Made by a program: the position numbers and the translations under genes
Shown: in pieces, positions 11,938 to 22,789 of the stretch
How positions within the stretch are numbered: the first letter of the stretch is position 1
Layout of the letters: every line of letters starts with the position of its first letter
NCBI GenBank assembly: GCA_036426205.1
Contig: CM071570.1
Coordinates: forward strand, 138,958,754-139,022,753
Source of the DNA: Ascaphus truei
Lineage: Eukaryota; Chordata; Amphibia; Anura; Ascaphidae
DNA: 64,000 nt
Direction of reading: 5' to 3'
Notes under the pieces: generated by a model
Database searches by the model: none
Told to the model about the DNA's origin: nothing
The model's input: the letters and a program-made list of their open reading frames with translations, nothing else

Positions 11938-12135
11938 TGCAGAATAAATGAGTTCTTCAGTATTAGGTGATACCTTTTTTATTGGACTAACAATTTATGT
12001 CATAGGACAAGCTTTTGAGAGTTCTCCTCTCTTCTTCAGGTCAAGCAATACTGATATACAAAGGATTCTATGGCTAAAACAGTGTAGAGAAACAAAAACA
12101 AAAAAAAACAAGAGATATGTACTGTAGATAAGGTG
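11938..12135 (-). repeat. Left inverted terminal repeat of Penelope-like element 1
   Basis: About 200 bp that is the reverse complement, with few mismatches, of 13449-13647. Shared words include TGCAGAATAAAT at the outer edge, TATTGGACTAACAATTTATG and CTATGGCTAAAACAGTG. Penelope-like elements carry such terminal repeats, often inverted. The minus strand contains CTGAAGA, a GAGAG/CTCTC stem and AAAA (12009-12039), a decayed hammerhead-like core. Confidence 0.8.
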
Positions 12136-12149
12136 GTAGGTACCTGACA

Positions 12150-13310
12150 ACCCAGGAGTTGGGATCTTCTACATGCTTCCCAAAATCCACAAACCAGGAA
12201 ACCCCAGCAGACCTATTATAACAGGTATGGATACTCTCACGGAACAAATATCAGGCTTAGTGGAGAATATCCTCAAACCTTTAGTCAGAAGCACCAACAG
12301 CTTCATACAAGATACCACAGATTTTCTCAACAATCTTAACAACATCAACCAACTACCATCCAACACACTGCTAGTTACCATGGATGTAGAATCCCTTTAC
12401 AGCAACATCCCCCACAAGGATGGTATTGAGGCATGCCTGCATTTCCTTACAACATCTCCCCTAGATCAGAAATACAGCGCTGATGTAATTACCAAACTGA
12501 TAGAATACATCCTCACACACAACTACTTCAGCTTCAACAAGGAAATGTACCTACAACTAATGGGGACTGCAATGGGTACCAAGATGGCACCGCAATATGC
12601 CAATCTTTTCATGGCAAATCTTGAACAAAGATTCCTAACTACATGCCTCCACAAACCCTACAAATACTACAGATACATTGATGACCACACGCATACCACT
12701 AGTGAACACATACAACCCTACCCTAGAGGGTACACGAAAAATAATCAAAGATCTGCAACCCATGCTGGCAGAGGATGCGACATTAAAAGAAATCTTTCCC
12801 AAACCTCCCATTCTTGCATTCCGGCAACCAGCAAACCTCAAACAGACATTAGTCAGCAAAAAACTTCACAACGATTTTAAAGACTGATAATGGCACAAAA
12901 CCGTGCAACAACAAACGTTGCAAACTCTGCAAACATATATGCCAAGATCCCACAGCCAGTCGCAACCATAGAACATTCAATGTTAAAGGATCATACAGCT
13001 GCACATACAGGAATATAGTGTATATGATTCAGTGCAACAAATGTGACCAAGGTTGCTACATTGGGGAAACTAGCCAAAAACTACAAGGAAGAATGAATAT
13101 GCACAGACACTCTATACTCCATCACGAAGAAGGAAGATACTGCTCACCAGGGGGACATCATTTCTCACAACCAGATCATTCCATAAATGATTCAAAAATC
13201 AAAATCCTCAATGGAATGTTTAAACGCACCCAAGAACGGAAAACATTTGAACTCAGAATGATGACTCTTTGACACCAAAACCCAAGGACTTAATGCGGAC
13301 ATGGGTTTTC
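12150..13310 (+). pseudogene. Penelope-like element 1: reverse transcriptase plus GIY-YIG endonuclease
   Basis: Retroelement polyprotein that would copy its own RNA and cut the target with a GIY-YIG nuclease. The first open part, 12173-12880, shows LPKIHKPG, SRPIIT, MDVESLYSNIP (RT block A), GTAMGTKMAP-ANLFM (block B) and RYIDD at 12674-12685 (block C). Directly after YIDD, RT block D and the thumb are missing. In another frame the sequence resumes at IPLVNTYNPTLEG and FPKPPILAFR-NLK (12690-12887), the usual linker between RT and endonuclease. A cysteine cluster (CNNKRCKLC) precedes IVYMIQCNKC-CYIGETS-LQGR-H at 13015-13110, the GIY-YIG core; the frame ends at 13272. The N-terminal part before LPKIHK is absent. 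Internal deletion and frame changes make it dead. Confidence 0.85.
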
Positions 13311-13369
13311 TCACACCCTATCAAAATTGTTTGTAATTATCCTGCTTGCCTCCATTCTTATCAACACTT

Positions 13370-13448
13370 TCTCTCCCCCCCCAGTATCCCTCCCCCTCCC
13401 CACCTTCCCTTGTCACCGTCCCCTGGCTTCAAACACTTTTAACACCCT
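13370..13448. other. C/T-rich 3' untranslated stretch of Penelope-like element 1
   Basis: C/T-rich tract between the endonuclease end and the right terminal repeat; similar tracts follow the endonuclease at 45.99 kb. Confidence 0.5.
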
Positions 13449-13647
13449 ACCTTATCTACAGTACATATCTGTTGTTTTTTTTTTTGTTTTTGTTTCTCTA
13501 CACTGTTTTAGCCATAGAATCCTTTGCATATCAGTATTGCCAGACCTGAAGAAGAGAGGAGAACTCTCGAAAGCTTGTCCTATGACATAAATTGTTAGTC
13601 CAATAAAAAAGGTATCACCTAATACTGAAGAACTAATTTATTCTGCA
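13449..13647 (+). repeat. Right inverted terminal repeat of Penelope-like element 1
   Basis: Mirror of 11938-12135. Just beyond it is GGACTAACACGGCTAT, a word common at the ends of vertebrate Penelope-like repeats, followed by a short (TA)n run at about 13684-13700. Confidence 0.8.
13546..13579 (+). ncRNA. Hammerhead-ribozyme-like core in a Penelope terminal repeat
   Basis: CTGAAGA (13546-13552), one base, then a perfect 5-bp stem GAGAG/CTCTC with loop GAGAA, then GAAA (13569-13572) and GCTTGTC. This follows the hammerhead order CUGANGA, stem II, GAAA, stem III, cleavage site; position 7 is the tolerant one. The extra A before stem II and the poorly paired stem III suggest weak or lost activity. 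Penelope-like elements are known to carry hammerhead motifs in their terminal repeats. Confidence 0.5.
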
Positions 13648-13700
13648 CTATCGCAACTGGACTAACACGGCTATTTTCTGCTTTATATATATATATATAT

Positions 13701-14410
13701 TCACCTACCCCAAGATCTGATACACGCAACGTTTTCTTAAATACCAGTAGAGCATACAGTATGGTCTACTATCAAAAATGTAGGAAGCAGCCTATGTTGT
13801 GGCCTTGGAATATATATTACTAAGCATTTTACATTCTCAATATATTGCTTGACCTACTGTCATTAGGGAGTGAAATGATCACTGTAATATTAATTATTCT
13901 TGTTTTCTACACTTTAAATCCAGCTGGATTGTCACAGAGGTTAGTCTGCATCCCAATTATTATGGAAGCAACAAGATATTTATATTATTGCAAAAATGTA
14001 TTATTGAAAAATCATAGCAGATTAGGAACTCAAATAACAAACAAATATTACTTTGAATCTGATTAATGCAGCGTGACATGATGAATAAATACCTACGGGC
14101 CATGAATTACAACAAAGTGTATTATATTCAAGGATACTCTATTATGTCCCAATTTTCCCCAAGGGTTTCCATACATTGCAAAACCCACTTACGGATTTTC
14201 AGTGCTTCTAAAATTACATCTCTTTTCTTATATTTATTCTGTGCATTGCAAGCCTTGGCCATTAAGTCAGTACTCAGTCTTGTTTGGTTGTCTTCTTGAA
14301 GAAACATACTTTGCTATTTTATTTATTTTATTATTATTTACAGGCTACTCTGCCACTGGAAGTGATAGTAGGATTCAGTGTAAAAATACAAATATTAGAT
14401 ACATACGTAT
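13701..14410. other. Unassigned AT-rich DNA
   Basis: No gene or repeat family recognised. Confidence 0.4.
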
Positions 14411-14412
14411 GG

Positions 14413-14520
14413 AGGTAAGTATCTCAGGAAACAGGGGATCCCCGGAGCTGAAATCAGTGTTGTTCCGCTCCGGAGACCCCCAGCTTCATTTCAGCAATGA
14501 ACTCTTAAATGTTAAAAAAT
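14413..14520. repeat. Hairpin module of the CTCCGGAGACCCC type
   Basis: GGATCCCCGGAGCTGAAAT and the opposing GCTCCGGAGACCCCCAGC form an imperfect inverted repeat around 14435-14490. The same module occurs inside the MITE at 7369-7818 and in the elements near 30.3, 37.5-38.1, 38.8 and 41.4 kb. Confidence 0.55.
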
Positions 14521-16580
14521 GTTAGTCCTCCGAAGGTGATCCATGCCAAGACATTCAGGAGTAGACTTACTATATTGCAGTTTGGACTGTAATGGATTCT
14601 TTATAATAAAATGTTTAATTACACATTGCAAATTATTAAGATACATTATCTGTAATGTCCATAGCTTATAATCTGTGACAATGTTCCATGACTAGAATCA
14701 TATTTATCAAAGAAAAGAAATCCCATTTAAAATAATTGGAGTTTTCCCTGTGATAAATCTCTTTTGCACTGGGTTTGTAGAGTTTGGCAGCTGGTCTCAT
14801 GAGACTGTTATAATAGAATACTTTTTACACATGACAGTCTTATCTCTCACAGTGAATAACTACAAAATAAATGGCAATGTTCAGACCGTCCAATTGTCAC
14901 TAAACAGTAATAAATCAAAATCAAATAAACTCTTTACTTGCCAGAGGGGGTTGCAAGGCCTTGTTCTACAATGCGTTTCAGGCCCACCTGCATCCAAAAT
15001 GGTTATTAGGAATACATTTATTTTTGCCTCTTGCCAAATCATTTCATTGTGTAGTTAGGACTAATGCCAGGATATGGTATATCCTCTCCTCCAAAAAGCA
15101 TATTTAATTGTCTGGCTCAAAGTAATATCAAGACTTAAATAACATTATATTAAGTGAAGATAAACGTGACGTTATTCTGTAATTACATGACATTCACCGT
15201 GTGCTAATGTTATTTTTGCATATAGGGGTCTGTGCAGTATCAAGAAAGTGGTCTGCAATGACGTATCTGCGTAAAACAAATGAGCATTTTGTTTTGTCTG
15301 AAACGTGAAATGTAATATTAAGAGTATTTCTACTATTGCAGAATGTGGCGCATGCTGTGCTAGTCTTCTGCATTAAATAAAAGACTTACTGCACTTTTAA
15401 GGTGACAGAGGAAAACATCAAGAAAAGTAACGCAAGCCGCACATTTTTTAATACATAGACCAGCGCCAATATTGAAATATAACCCTGTCCTAACTCCTCC
15501 CATAAGTCCCACATCACAGACAGATGCAGACATCCCTGGAAATGACGTAACTAAGATCAAGAAACAGACAGGTAGATTTCAATGCGATTTGCATCAAAAT
15601 AGCGACTTTGCACCTACATTTTGCCTTTCATACATAGAGCCCATCATTGGTTTTATGATTAATACGTTTACCTCAGGGCAAATAACGTCTGTTCCTGATT
15701 TAGGTAACCTAAAATTATTTGCCCTACTTTTATGGCGTTTAATGAGTCTGGGCCTTTATACCACAGCAGCTATTACATGAGCCATAACAGATGAGGTGTC
15801 AGAAGTGAAAGAGACATAATGGATGCAGCAATGTTTGTTGGTCATTAGAATTGTGCATCTCTTTCAGCATTGCTTTCTGTGTTTGTGATATTCTCTGTGA
15901 CATTTGCAGTATTTGGGTGGGATATGTCATGCTTGATTGTTTGTGTTCAAACATTTTATTCACTTTCTCAATTTACTTTGATTACAACACATAGTAGTTC
16001 ACATACAGTATTTGTACATGTTCCTTAACCACCTCTCGTTTCTACTAAAATATTACTATTACAGTCAATTGTTTCTAGAAGCTGCGTCATTCATTGGGTT
16101 GTGGCTATCTTACTCATCTACTACTGTTAGCAAGACCCTATACGCACCGGACTGGTTCATGTCACATGTTTTTTGTTTTTGTTTTTTTGCATTTTTGCTT
16201 TATTACATAGCCCATATTCACAGTCACATCCCATTTGGCGCATTTTTATTTTTGTTTTTTCCTGTATGTGTGAGAGAGAAGCGGGGACAGAGAGGGGTGG
16301 GGCACTGTTGGTTATGTTATGTTTTATAAATATTTTTTAATGGTTCCCGGATTTTACTTTTGTAAATCTGGTCACCCTATCTCTATGGAGTCTCACATTG
16401 ATTGATATTGGCAATGTTGAAATTAATTTATTGCTTACTGAGCAGATCCTGACTGGGATTAGTGGTGCAGAGGGTGGAGCTGTGACTGAGGACTAGGAAG
16501 AGGTAGGTAGCTGGGTAAGAGCAAGAGAATCTAAAGAAATTTGTTAATGATGGACAAAATTTTTTTTCAAGAAGGCCAAA
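14521..16580. other. Unassigned DNA
   Basis: AT-rich; open frames of about 100 codons at 14750-15058 and 15472-15780 show no domain. Nothing recognised. Confidence 0.4.
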
Positions 16581-16589
16581 TAGTTGGCG

Positions 16590-16910
16590 GGCTTCCTGTC
16601 ACCCAGTCTATTTCATTCACATCACCAACAACGTATTTCTAATATTCCTAAAGGTTTTTTTAAATACGGCCATTGTGTTGTCGGCCAATATGCCGTTCCG
16701 ATTGCTAACATTAAATCTATAAAACCAAAGATGAACATCAAGATGAATATATTTATTAATTGTAATTCTAGTTATTTACATACTTAATTGCGACTGTGGC
16801 AGACATTACGTTGGTCGCACTATCAGACCACTAAAACAAAGAATTATGGAGCATGTTAGAGCAATAAAGAAAAGTGTCACCACACACCCAGTGCCTAGAA
16901 ACTTTGCCCA
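16590..16910 (+). pseudogene. Penelope-like element 2a: GIY-YIG endonuclease fragment
   Basis: Two frames together give an upstream linker (IPKGFFKYGHCVVGQY, keeping one cysteine of the usual cluster) and a GIY-YIG core reading NSSYL then CDCGRHYVGRTIRPLKQRI-EH, ending VPRNFAH and a stop at about 16910. It is closest in wording to the endonuclease at 45394-45945 (CNLKYVGRTIRPLKNRI). The RT part and the C-terminal half of the nuclease are missing. A frameshift near 16780 separates the two halves. It abuts the next Penelope-like fragment with no spacer. Confidence 0.7.
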
Positions 16911-17758
16911 CTGACCAATCACAGCTGGACGAGGCGCTAATAGAGATGAAAGAAAAGTTCCTGATGCGGGGATATGCATATAATGATGTCTCTCTTGCCT
17001 TGGAGCAGGCCAAAAGTGTGGACAGAAGCAGGTTGCTGACACCCAAAGACCAAAAGACTGACGATAACCGGTTCAACATTAGAAGCACCTTCAGTACGGC
17101 ATCTGGCTTCATCAAGAGGTGCATACGTAAGCATAGCCACATCTTGACCAATGACAAAGTGATTGGCAACAACTTTATCAAACCACCCAGATTCTGCTAT
17201 CAAAGGGGCCGAAACCTGGGCGACTACCTTACAAAAGCAGATCCTACCGCCAAGTATGCTGCAAAACCAATGTGGCTATCCAGACCAGCAGGCGTGTATA
17301 AATGTCACGGTTGCATCAACTGCCAGTACTTGATATTGGGGAATTCCTATCCACACCCTCACACTGGCATCCGCCAGAAGATCAAGGATACAATGAACTG
17401 TGAATCCAAATACGTTGTATATTTTATACAATGCCCATGTGGCCTTTATTACGTGGGAAAGACAATGAGGATGCTTAAAGAAAGATTAGCCCTACATCGT
17501 TCTGCCATACGGAAGGCACTGGCTGATACTGAAAACAAGGAGGATTTGTCACATCAACCAGTAGCAAGACATTACAAAGAGAAGAGGCATGGGCTCGCCA
17601 CCTTGCATTGTATGCCAATTGCCCAGGCACGGACTTCGGGGAGAGGAGGGAATCGCAACAGGACACTACTACAGCTTGAAGCCAGACTCATCTACAGTTT
17701 GGGCACATTGAGCCCACGGGGTCTAAATGAGGACTTCAGATTAAGCTGTTTCCTGTAA
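16874..17758 (+). CDS. Penelope-like element 2b: RT thumb, linker and GIY-YIG endonuclease, open
   Basis: A 294-codon open frame, the longest intact endonuclease piece here apart from that at 45.4 kb. The first 10 or so codons come from the neighbouring fragment in another frame. From about residue 12 it reads as the RT thumb ([24 protein letters not shown]), then the linker ([29 protein letters not shown]). A cysteine cluster follows (KCHGCINC, about residue 148), then the GIY-YIG core ([27 protein letters not shown]), and the distal [26 protein letters not shown] block that in this family carries the conserved glutamate. It ends at the expected place. The RT palm is missing, so it cannot retrotranspose alone. 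Wording differs from element 2a, so two lineages are involved. Confidence 0.75.
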   Translation: [294 protein letters not shown]

Positions 17759-17869
17759 TCTCTGCACATGGCCCATTGAGCTGCCTGCTGATACTAGGAT
17801 TCATCTTTAACAGCAAACCAGCGCATACTGCCTTGGGGTGTCAGCCAGTTAGCCACATTTCCTCCATCA

Positions 17870-18330
17870 TGTCTGGCACCTTAGGTCCCTTGCAGTCAAG
17901 ATCCACCTGTGGCAATGTTTGCTGAAAGCGAGACACACAGCATTTATCACTAGTTTCTCCATGTGACAGTGTCTGCATTATGTGTTTATGTTGGTATTTA
18001 AGGTGTCGCTCCCTGAAAGGATCATAGTCATCAATGCATTATCATTTCTTACACTACACATTATGCGTTCTATGGCTGAGTGCTTTCAGCATTTATATAC
18101 TGTCTTTTTTGTTTGTGCAAATTATTATGCTTTGATGCACTATTTCACTTTTTATGTACGCTGGTGCATTACAGTGTGTCAGATACCTCAGGTCCCTTTT
18201 AGTCAAGAGCCACCTGTAGCAATGTTTGCTGAGAGTGTGACACAGCATGTATTCTAATTTATTACCAGTTTCTCTATTTGACATTGTCTGCATTATGTAT
18301 TTTTGTTGGTTTTTTAAGGTGTCGCTTCCT
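17870..18330 (+). repeat. Two-copy spaced direct repeat in the element 2 tail
   Basis: A roughly 150-bp unit at 17870-18015 (GGTCCCTTGCAGTCAAGA, TGTCTGCATTATGTGTTT, TTTAAGGTGTCGC) recurs at 18178-18328 with about 80-85% similarity by eye. The period is about 307 bp. It lies directly behind the endonuclease, where Penelope-like elements have their terminal repeats. Confidence 0.7.
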
Positions 18331-18423
18331 GACATGATGCATAGAGTCAATAGAAATAACAGGGAATGGGGAGGGGGTAGCTACCTTAATGTCTCTTCAT
18401 TAAACTTTAGTCTTGATAGTATA

Positions 18424-19820
18424 TTATATAATACCCGTCGGGTATATCTCTTTCGATCCCATGATAATACACCTTCTTTCCTGTGGCATACATTTTAAAA
18501 TTGGTGCCCATTTTTCTTCACATTTTACACCTAGTGGATTCCCATTATATATGAAATCTCTTCTATCAAAATCTATCAAATTATATATTTCTCTTTCTAT
18601 ATCCCTGATTGATGGTGGGGACATATCTAACCATTTGTTCGGTATAACTTTCTTCGCAAGTACAAGTATAGTGTTGAGTGCCTTTGGTATTTTATTATCT
18701 CTACCTTTGTATATAGAAAGGTCCCCCAAAAGGAGACTTGTTTCTTATTTATATGCATTGATATTAAAAACCCTTTTAATAGATACTGTTACTTTGTACC
18801 AGAATGTTTCTATTTTTTGGCATTTCCACACACAGTGAATAAAATCTGCCCTCTCATATGAACATTTCGGGCAACAGCCATTAATTAATGTATCGTATAG
18901 ATGTTTTCACCATGGCGATATATTCTGTATGCTCTGTGTGTAAATTTTACAATCATTTCTTGTAAGGCGGCTGAAGGTACACGCTTCATTCCTGCACCAT
19001 ACCTTTGGTTATTTGTTCTAATGATTAAAAGTCATTTATCTCCCTCTCCATACCCATAGTTTTTTGTCCCATATTTTTTTCACTGCCTCCCCTAATCAGT
19101 GGTATATATATAGTTTTTAGCATAAACGTATTTATCTTCGGGTTTATTATTAATTTGCGGCTATGTGACCTATGTAATGCTTTAGTTGCATATAAGCAAA
19201 AATATGATTATCTGTAAGATCGCATTTATTTTTGATTTCTTCAAATGTACATAGTGTTCTTTTCCCCTCGTCCCATACATCCAAGACATTTAGTTTTCTT
19301 TTACCTTTCCAAATTTTAAAGTGAGGATTCTCTACTCCTGGTGAGAAATTTGGGTTACTTGAAATTGTTATATGGTCGGTGAAATATAGTGATTTAAAAA
19401 AAAAAACTTACACAGCTTTTTCCAAATCTTTAATTGTGTCTTTAATTATTATAATATTTTTTAATTTTTCCGGCCACATGTGTCTTTCTGTGTGTAGAAT
19501 TCCTGCCAAGTCTGCTAGTTTACTCATCTCCTCTATCTTTATATTTGAAAAATCTTTTGATTTCATTATCCAATCTTCTATATATATATAAATATACATG
19601 TACAATTAAATAGCTTTACATTTGGGAAAGACAACCCCCCACCCCCCTTTGCACTAGCATAAGTTTTTGGAGACTTATTCTGTGTTTTTTGTTCTTCCAA
19701 ATAAAATCCGTTTGTTAATTTATTAAACAGTCTCAGATCTTTTTTTTGACCAATAATGGAATCATTAACATTTTGTACATTATCTATGCTTGATTGTTTG
19801 TAACGTTGTTGCACAGGTTT
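18424..19820 (-). pseudogene. L1/Tx1-clade LINE, 3' coding remnant
   Basis: Minus-strand remains of the ORF2 C-terminus. Starting at the 19820 end, AKGGGGLSFPNVKLFN matches the region after the L1 reverse transcriptase (usual form KGGLGLPN-KLY). Next comes a decayed stretch with LADLAGILHTERHMWPEKLKN. Then a cysteine-histidine motif at about 18890-18810 (CCPKCSYERADFIHCVWKC), the CCHC-like motif at the end of L1/Tx1 ORF2. Last is the terminal LNTILVLAKKVIPNKWL-PPSI-EIYN segment with EEKWAPILK, the usual final block. Frameshifts and stops break it. Endonuclease and RT catalytic blocks are outside the remnant. The assignment rests on several family blocks in correct order. Confidence 0.7.
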
Positions 19821-20339
19821 GACAGAACTTTGTTTGATATGGCAGTTCTAACTCTTACAGTAGAATTTGTCAGTGGCAGGTAACTTGGGTTGGATCATTA
19901 AGGGACTGAGTCATTAACTCGAGACCTCCTGACATCAAGTAACCCCCTGTACTCCTCAGGAAGGGGGCATGATGGGGGGTGACTGAGACCCCAAGGGAAA
20001 GGGCTAGCAAGGGTTAAGGAAATGTGGTGGTCAATGGAGAGGGAAGCCTAGGGGAAGGTATAAGATGGCAAGGGAGGAGATACCCATTTTTTTGTTGTAG
20101 TGGCCACGAGGATCAGAATGCCACTGTAGAGGTCTGTCGGCGCTGCTCATGCAGCTCTGCCTGTCTGGTGCCCATCCAGGTGCGGGCAGTGCACTTCAGG
20201 GCTGATTTGCGGCGAGGAGTGCTACATGTGACCCTTGCAGCCGTCAGCGAGTGAAAGATGGCGGAGGCAGTAAGCTGCAGGAAGAGGGCGGAGTTTCTCC
20301 GTGCAGAGTGCGGTTTTAAGGAGGCCTATTTATGTCGAG

Positions 20340-21390
20340 CGAGCCCGATTAGTATGCATTTACTACTGCTACGAAGGAGATTTGGGTGGAGGAGTATGTT
20401 AACATATGGTCAGTGCTCCAAGGTTATAAAGATCAGCTGGTGAGCATGGACAAGAAGGTTAATGATAAAGATGATGCGAAGAAGGCAGATTTGTTTAAGT
20501 ATCAGGATATGGGATGGGAGGGTTTAAGGCATTTGGGGGCATATCGTGGTGGAAATATGTCTGAGTTTTCTGTCTCAGCTGTTGGAGGTTAGTGGCTCCT
20601 CCTTCCCAGGTTTTAAGCCCACTCCTCCCCTCTTCCCAAGTTAGTAGGTCCTTTCATTCTACTGGATATAGATCCAATGTGGGTTTTCTTCTTCCTAATA
20701 GAGGTAAATGAGAATTTTAATCCTAATAGAGGTATATTAGTATTTTATCTGGTAGTGTTAGGACTTGCGAACGGGTGTCTGCCTTGTCGTGGCTCGCAGG
20801 CTTACAATGCTTTGGCCAAAGGGTTAAACTAAATGACCCTTTTTCAAGAGAATATATAAGTATTTTACTGTGTATTTTTGTCATATTGGATGTAGCATTG
20901 GGCTTCTCTGTTGTTTGTTGTATACATATGCCACGCTCAATAGCTCTCCTTTTTGACACATATACTGTACATGTATATTTTGTGGGGGCTCAGGGGTTCC
21001 CATAAAGAGCTTGCTGGGGTTTTGTGTGTTTTGTTAGATGATGGTGGTGCACAAGAAGTCACTATGGGGTTACAAAGATACGGATTTATGGCTATTGCTT
21101 ATGTCAACTTAGCGCCCTTCATCAATGCAGAGAAGGGTCGGCTGTCTGCTTTACACCGGGCAATCGACCAGCTCAGCAAGAGTAGTGTGCTGGATGTATA
21201 ATGAAGAAAATTGCAAGTGGGTAACGAAATGCCGCTTCAAACATACCTGTTCTGGGTGTGGAGGAAGTCACCCTGCCAGAGGTGTTTCAGGAAAGGTAGG
21301 AGATGGAGAGGAGCTGGTGCAGCTAAGGATGCTGCAAAGAAGTGCAACGACATCAGTGAGCGTCACCGTGATGGAGGAGTGACTCGTCAA
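20340..21390 (+). pseudogene. Ngaro gag-like ORF1 remnant with CCCH zinc finger
   Basis: The first part (20370-20590) reads EIWVEEYVNIWSVLQGYKDQ, matching the WVE-YV-IWS-V block of Ngaro ORF1 proteins. After about 400 bp of unrelated sequence, frames near 21080-21140 give a W-L-LMS-QRPS-like block. The frame at 21190-21290 gives VCWMYNEENCKWVTKCRFKH followed by TCSGCGGSHPA, the hallmark zinc finger at the end of Ngaro ORF1. The finger cysteines and histidine are intact although the surrounding frame is not. It would act as the nucleic-acid-binding structural protein. Frameshifts, an insertion and stops make it non-functional. Confidence 0.7.
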
Positions 21391-21410
21391 GTAATCCTCC
21401 CACGAGGAGA

Positions 21411-22140
21411 TTGAGACTTGGTTTTAGCGATGGGTCTGGATCGTGTTTCGCAGAGTCAGAGACAGGACAAAGAGCCAGGAACTTGAAATCGGCAGTGGAT
21501 CATTGGGATGTTGACCACAGCAAGTTGGAGAAAGAAGTGGGTATGGGACGGATGGCAGGGTCATTTGTGGCACCTCCATTTCCAAACCTTAGAATGTCAT
21601 CATTGGGGGTGGTCTCCAAGAAGGAGTCGGCTGCATACTGGCTTATTCACCCTCTGTCATATCCGGAAGGGACATCTGTGAATTCTGTTATCAACAAGGA
21701 TATCTGCAGGATGACATACATTTAGTTTGTAGCTGGTGAGGAGGTGCTGTCCGGGTTCCTTACTAGTAAAGACAGACATCAAGTTGACATTCCATTTGCT
21801 GCCGTTCTAGCTGAACTGTTTCCATTTACTAAAGTGTGAGTTAGGGGGTGGGTTTGTTGATCATTGCCTGCCAATGGGATTTTCAATTTATTGTTTTTAT
21901 TTTGCGTTATGTGGTTCCTTATTGATCTGTGTTTTCCGACAGGTGGTGGTGGGGGGGTGCTGCATTACCTCAATAATTTTTGTGTCGGATTGGCGGGGTC
22001 TGGGACTTGCAGTTTTTTGTTGACGCATTTTAAGGAGATGGCGGCAGTTTTTTGTGGTACCACTGCCCAAAGAAAAAACTGAAGGCCCAACGACAAGATT
22101 GTCCTTTCTGGGAATGGACACAGTGGTGAGTGTATGTAGA
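21411..22140 (+). pseudogene. Ngaro reverse transcriptase remnant
   Basis: The frame at 21411-21725 shows MAGSFVAPPFPNLRMSSLGV followed by VSKKES and YWLIHPLSYPEGTSVN, the Ngaro/DIRS RT opening block (usual form GPF-PPFPNLR-SPLGVVPKK, then LIHHLSYP-GSSVN). After a stop at about 21725, frames to 22140 give the block B equivalent (LPANGIFN for LPMG-S), a block C relic (HYLNNF where HYLDDF is usual, so the catalytic aspartates are gone) and, in another frame, PLPKEKTEGPTTRLSFLGMD, the diagnostic segment that closes the palm. At least three frameshifts are needed. Confidence 0.75.
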
Positions 22141-22229
22141 TTGCCTAGTAGCAAGCTATCACAAAGGCAAGGGAGAATTTAAGGGGCTAGGACTGCCTGA
22201 AAAGGTAACATAGAAGCTACTACAGTTAC

Positions 22230-22760
22230 TTTTGGGGCAGCTGACATTTGTTTGCAGGGTCCTGCCAATGGGAAGGGTTTTTTTTTTTATTCGTAGGCTG
22301 GCCTTTATTTGAAATGGGGATTCAAAAACCTCATAATTTCACTGGGGTTAAAAGAAAGAGGAAAAAAAAAGCCTTAAGGGATGATTTAGTTGTTTGGCAG
22401 ATTTTTTCTCGAATCGTTCAATGGGAGGACCTTGTGGCTATAGCCAGAAGTTTTCTAACAGTGCACTTTTTACAGATGCATCTGGTTCTTGGGGATTTGT
22501 AGTGTTTTTTCAAAGACCATGGTGCAGGGAGAGCTGCTCGTAGGTATGAGGGGATGAAGGATTGGTCAGAAATGTGACTTTTAAGACTTTTTCCGGTGGT
22601 GGTGGCTGTGGAATTGTGGGGTGCGCTGCTGCACAATAAAAAGGTGCTATTCAGGTCAGGTAACATGGAGGATGTGGAGTCGGTGAACAAGTATACAGCT
22701 AGCTCTCAACCGGAGAAACATTTAGGAGCTAAGCATGTGCCTGGGCAGGTAAATAATATG
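22230..22760 (+). pseudogene. Ngaro RNase H remnant
   Basis: Directly downstream of the RT. Across frames it contains AVELWGALLHNKKVLFRSGN with flanking VV and NKYTASSQ, matching the Ngaro RNase H block (VVAVELWG-LL-NKKVLF-SDNMSVV-VNK-TA). An FTDASGSWGF reading lies just before it at about 22460-22500. The SGN in place of SDN means that one catalytic aspartate is lost. KHVPGQVNNMTVAF (usual form HVPG-N-IADALSR) closes the domain. It would remove the RNA strand after reverse transcription. Confidence 0.65.
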
Positions 22761-22789
22761 ACTGTCGCATTCCAATGTAGGGTTATTCC

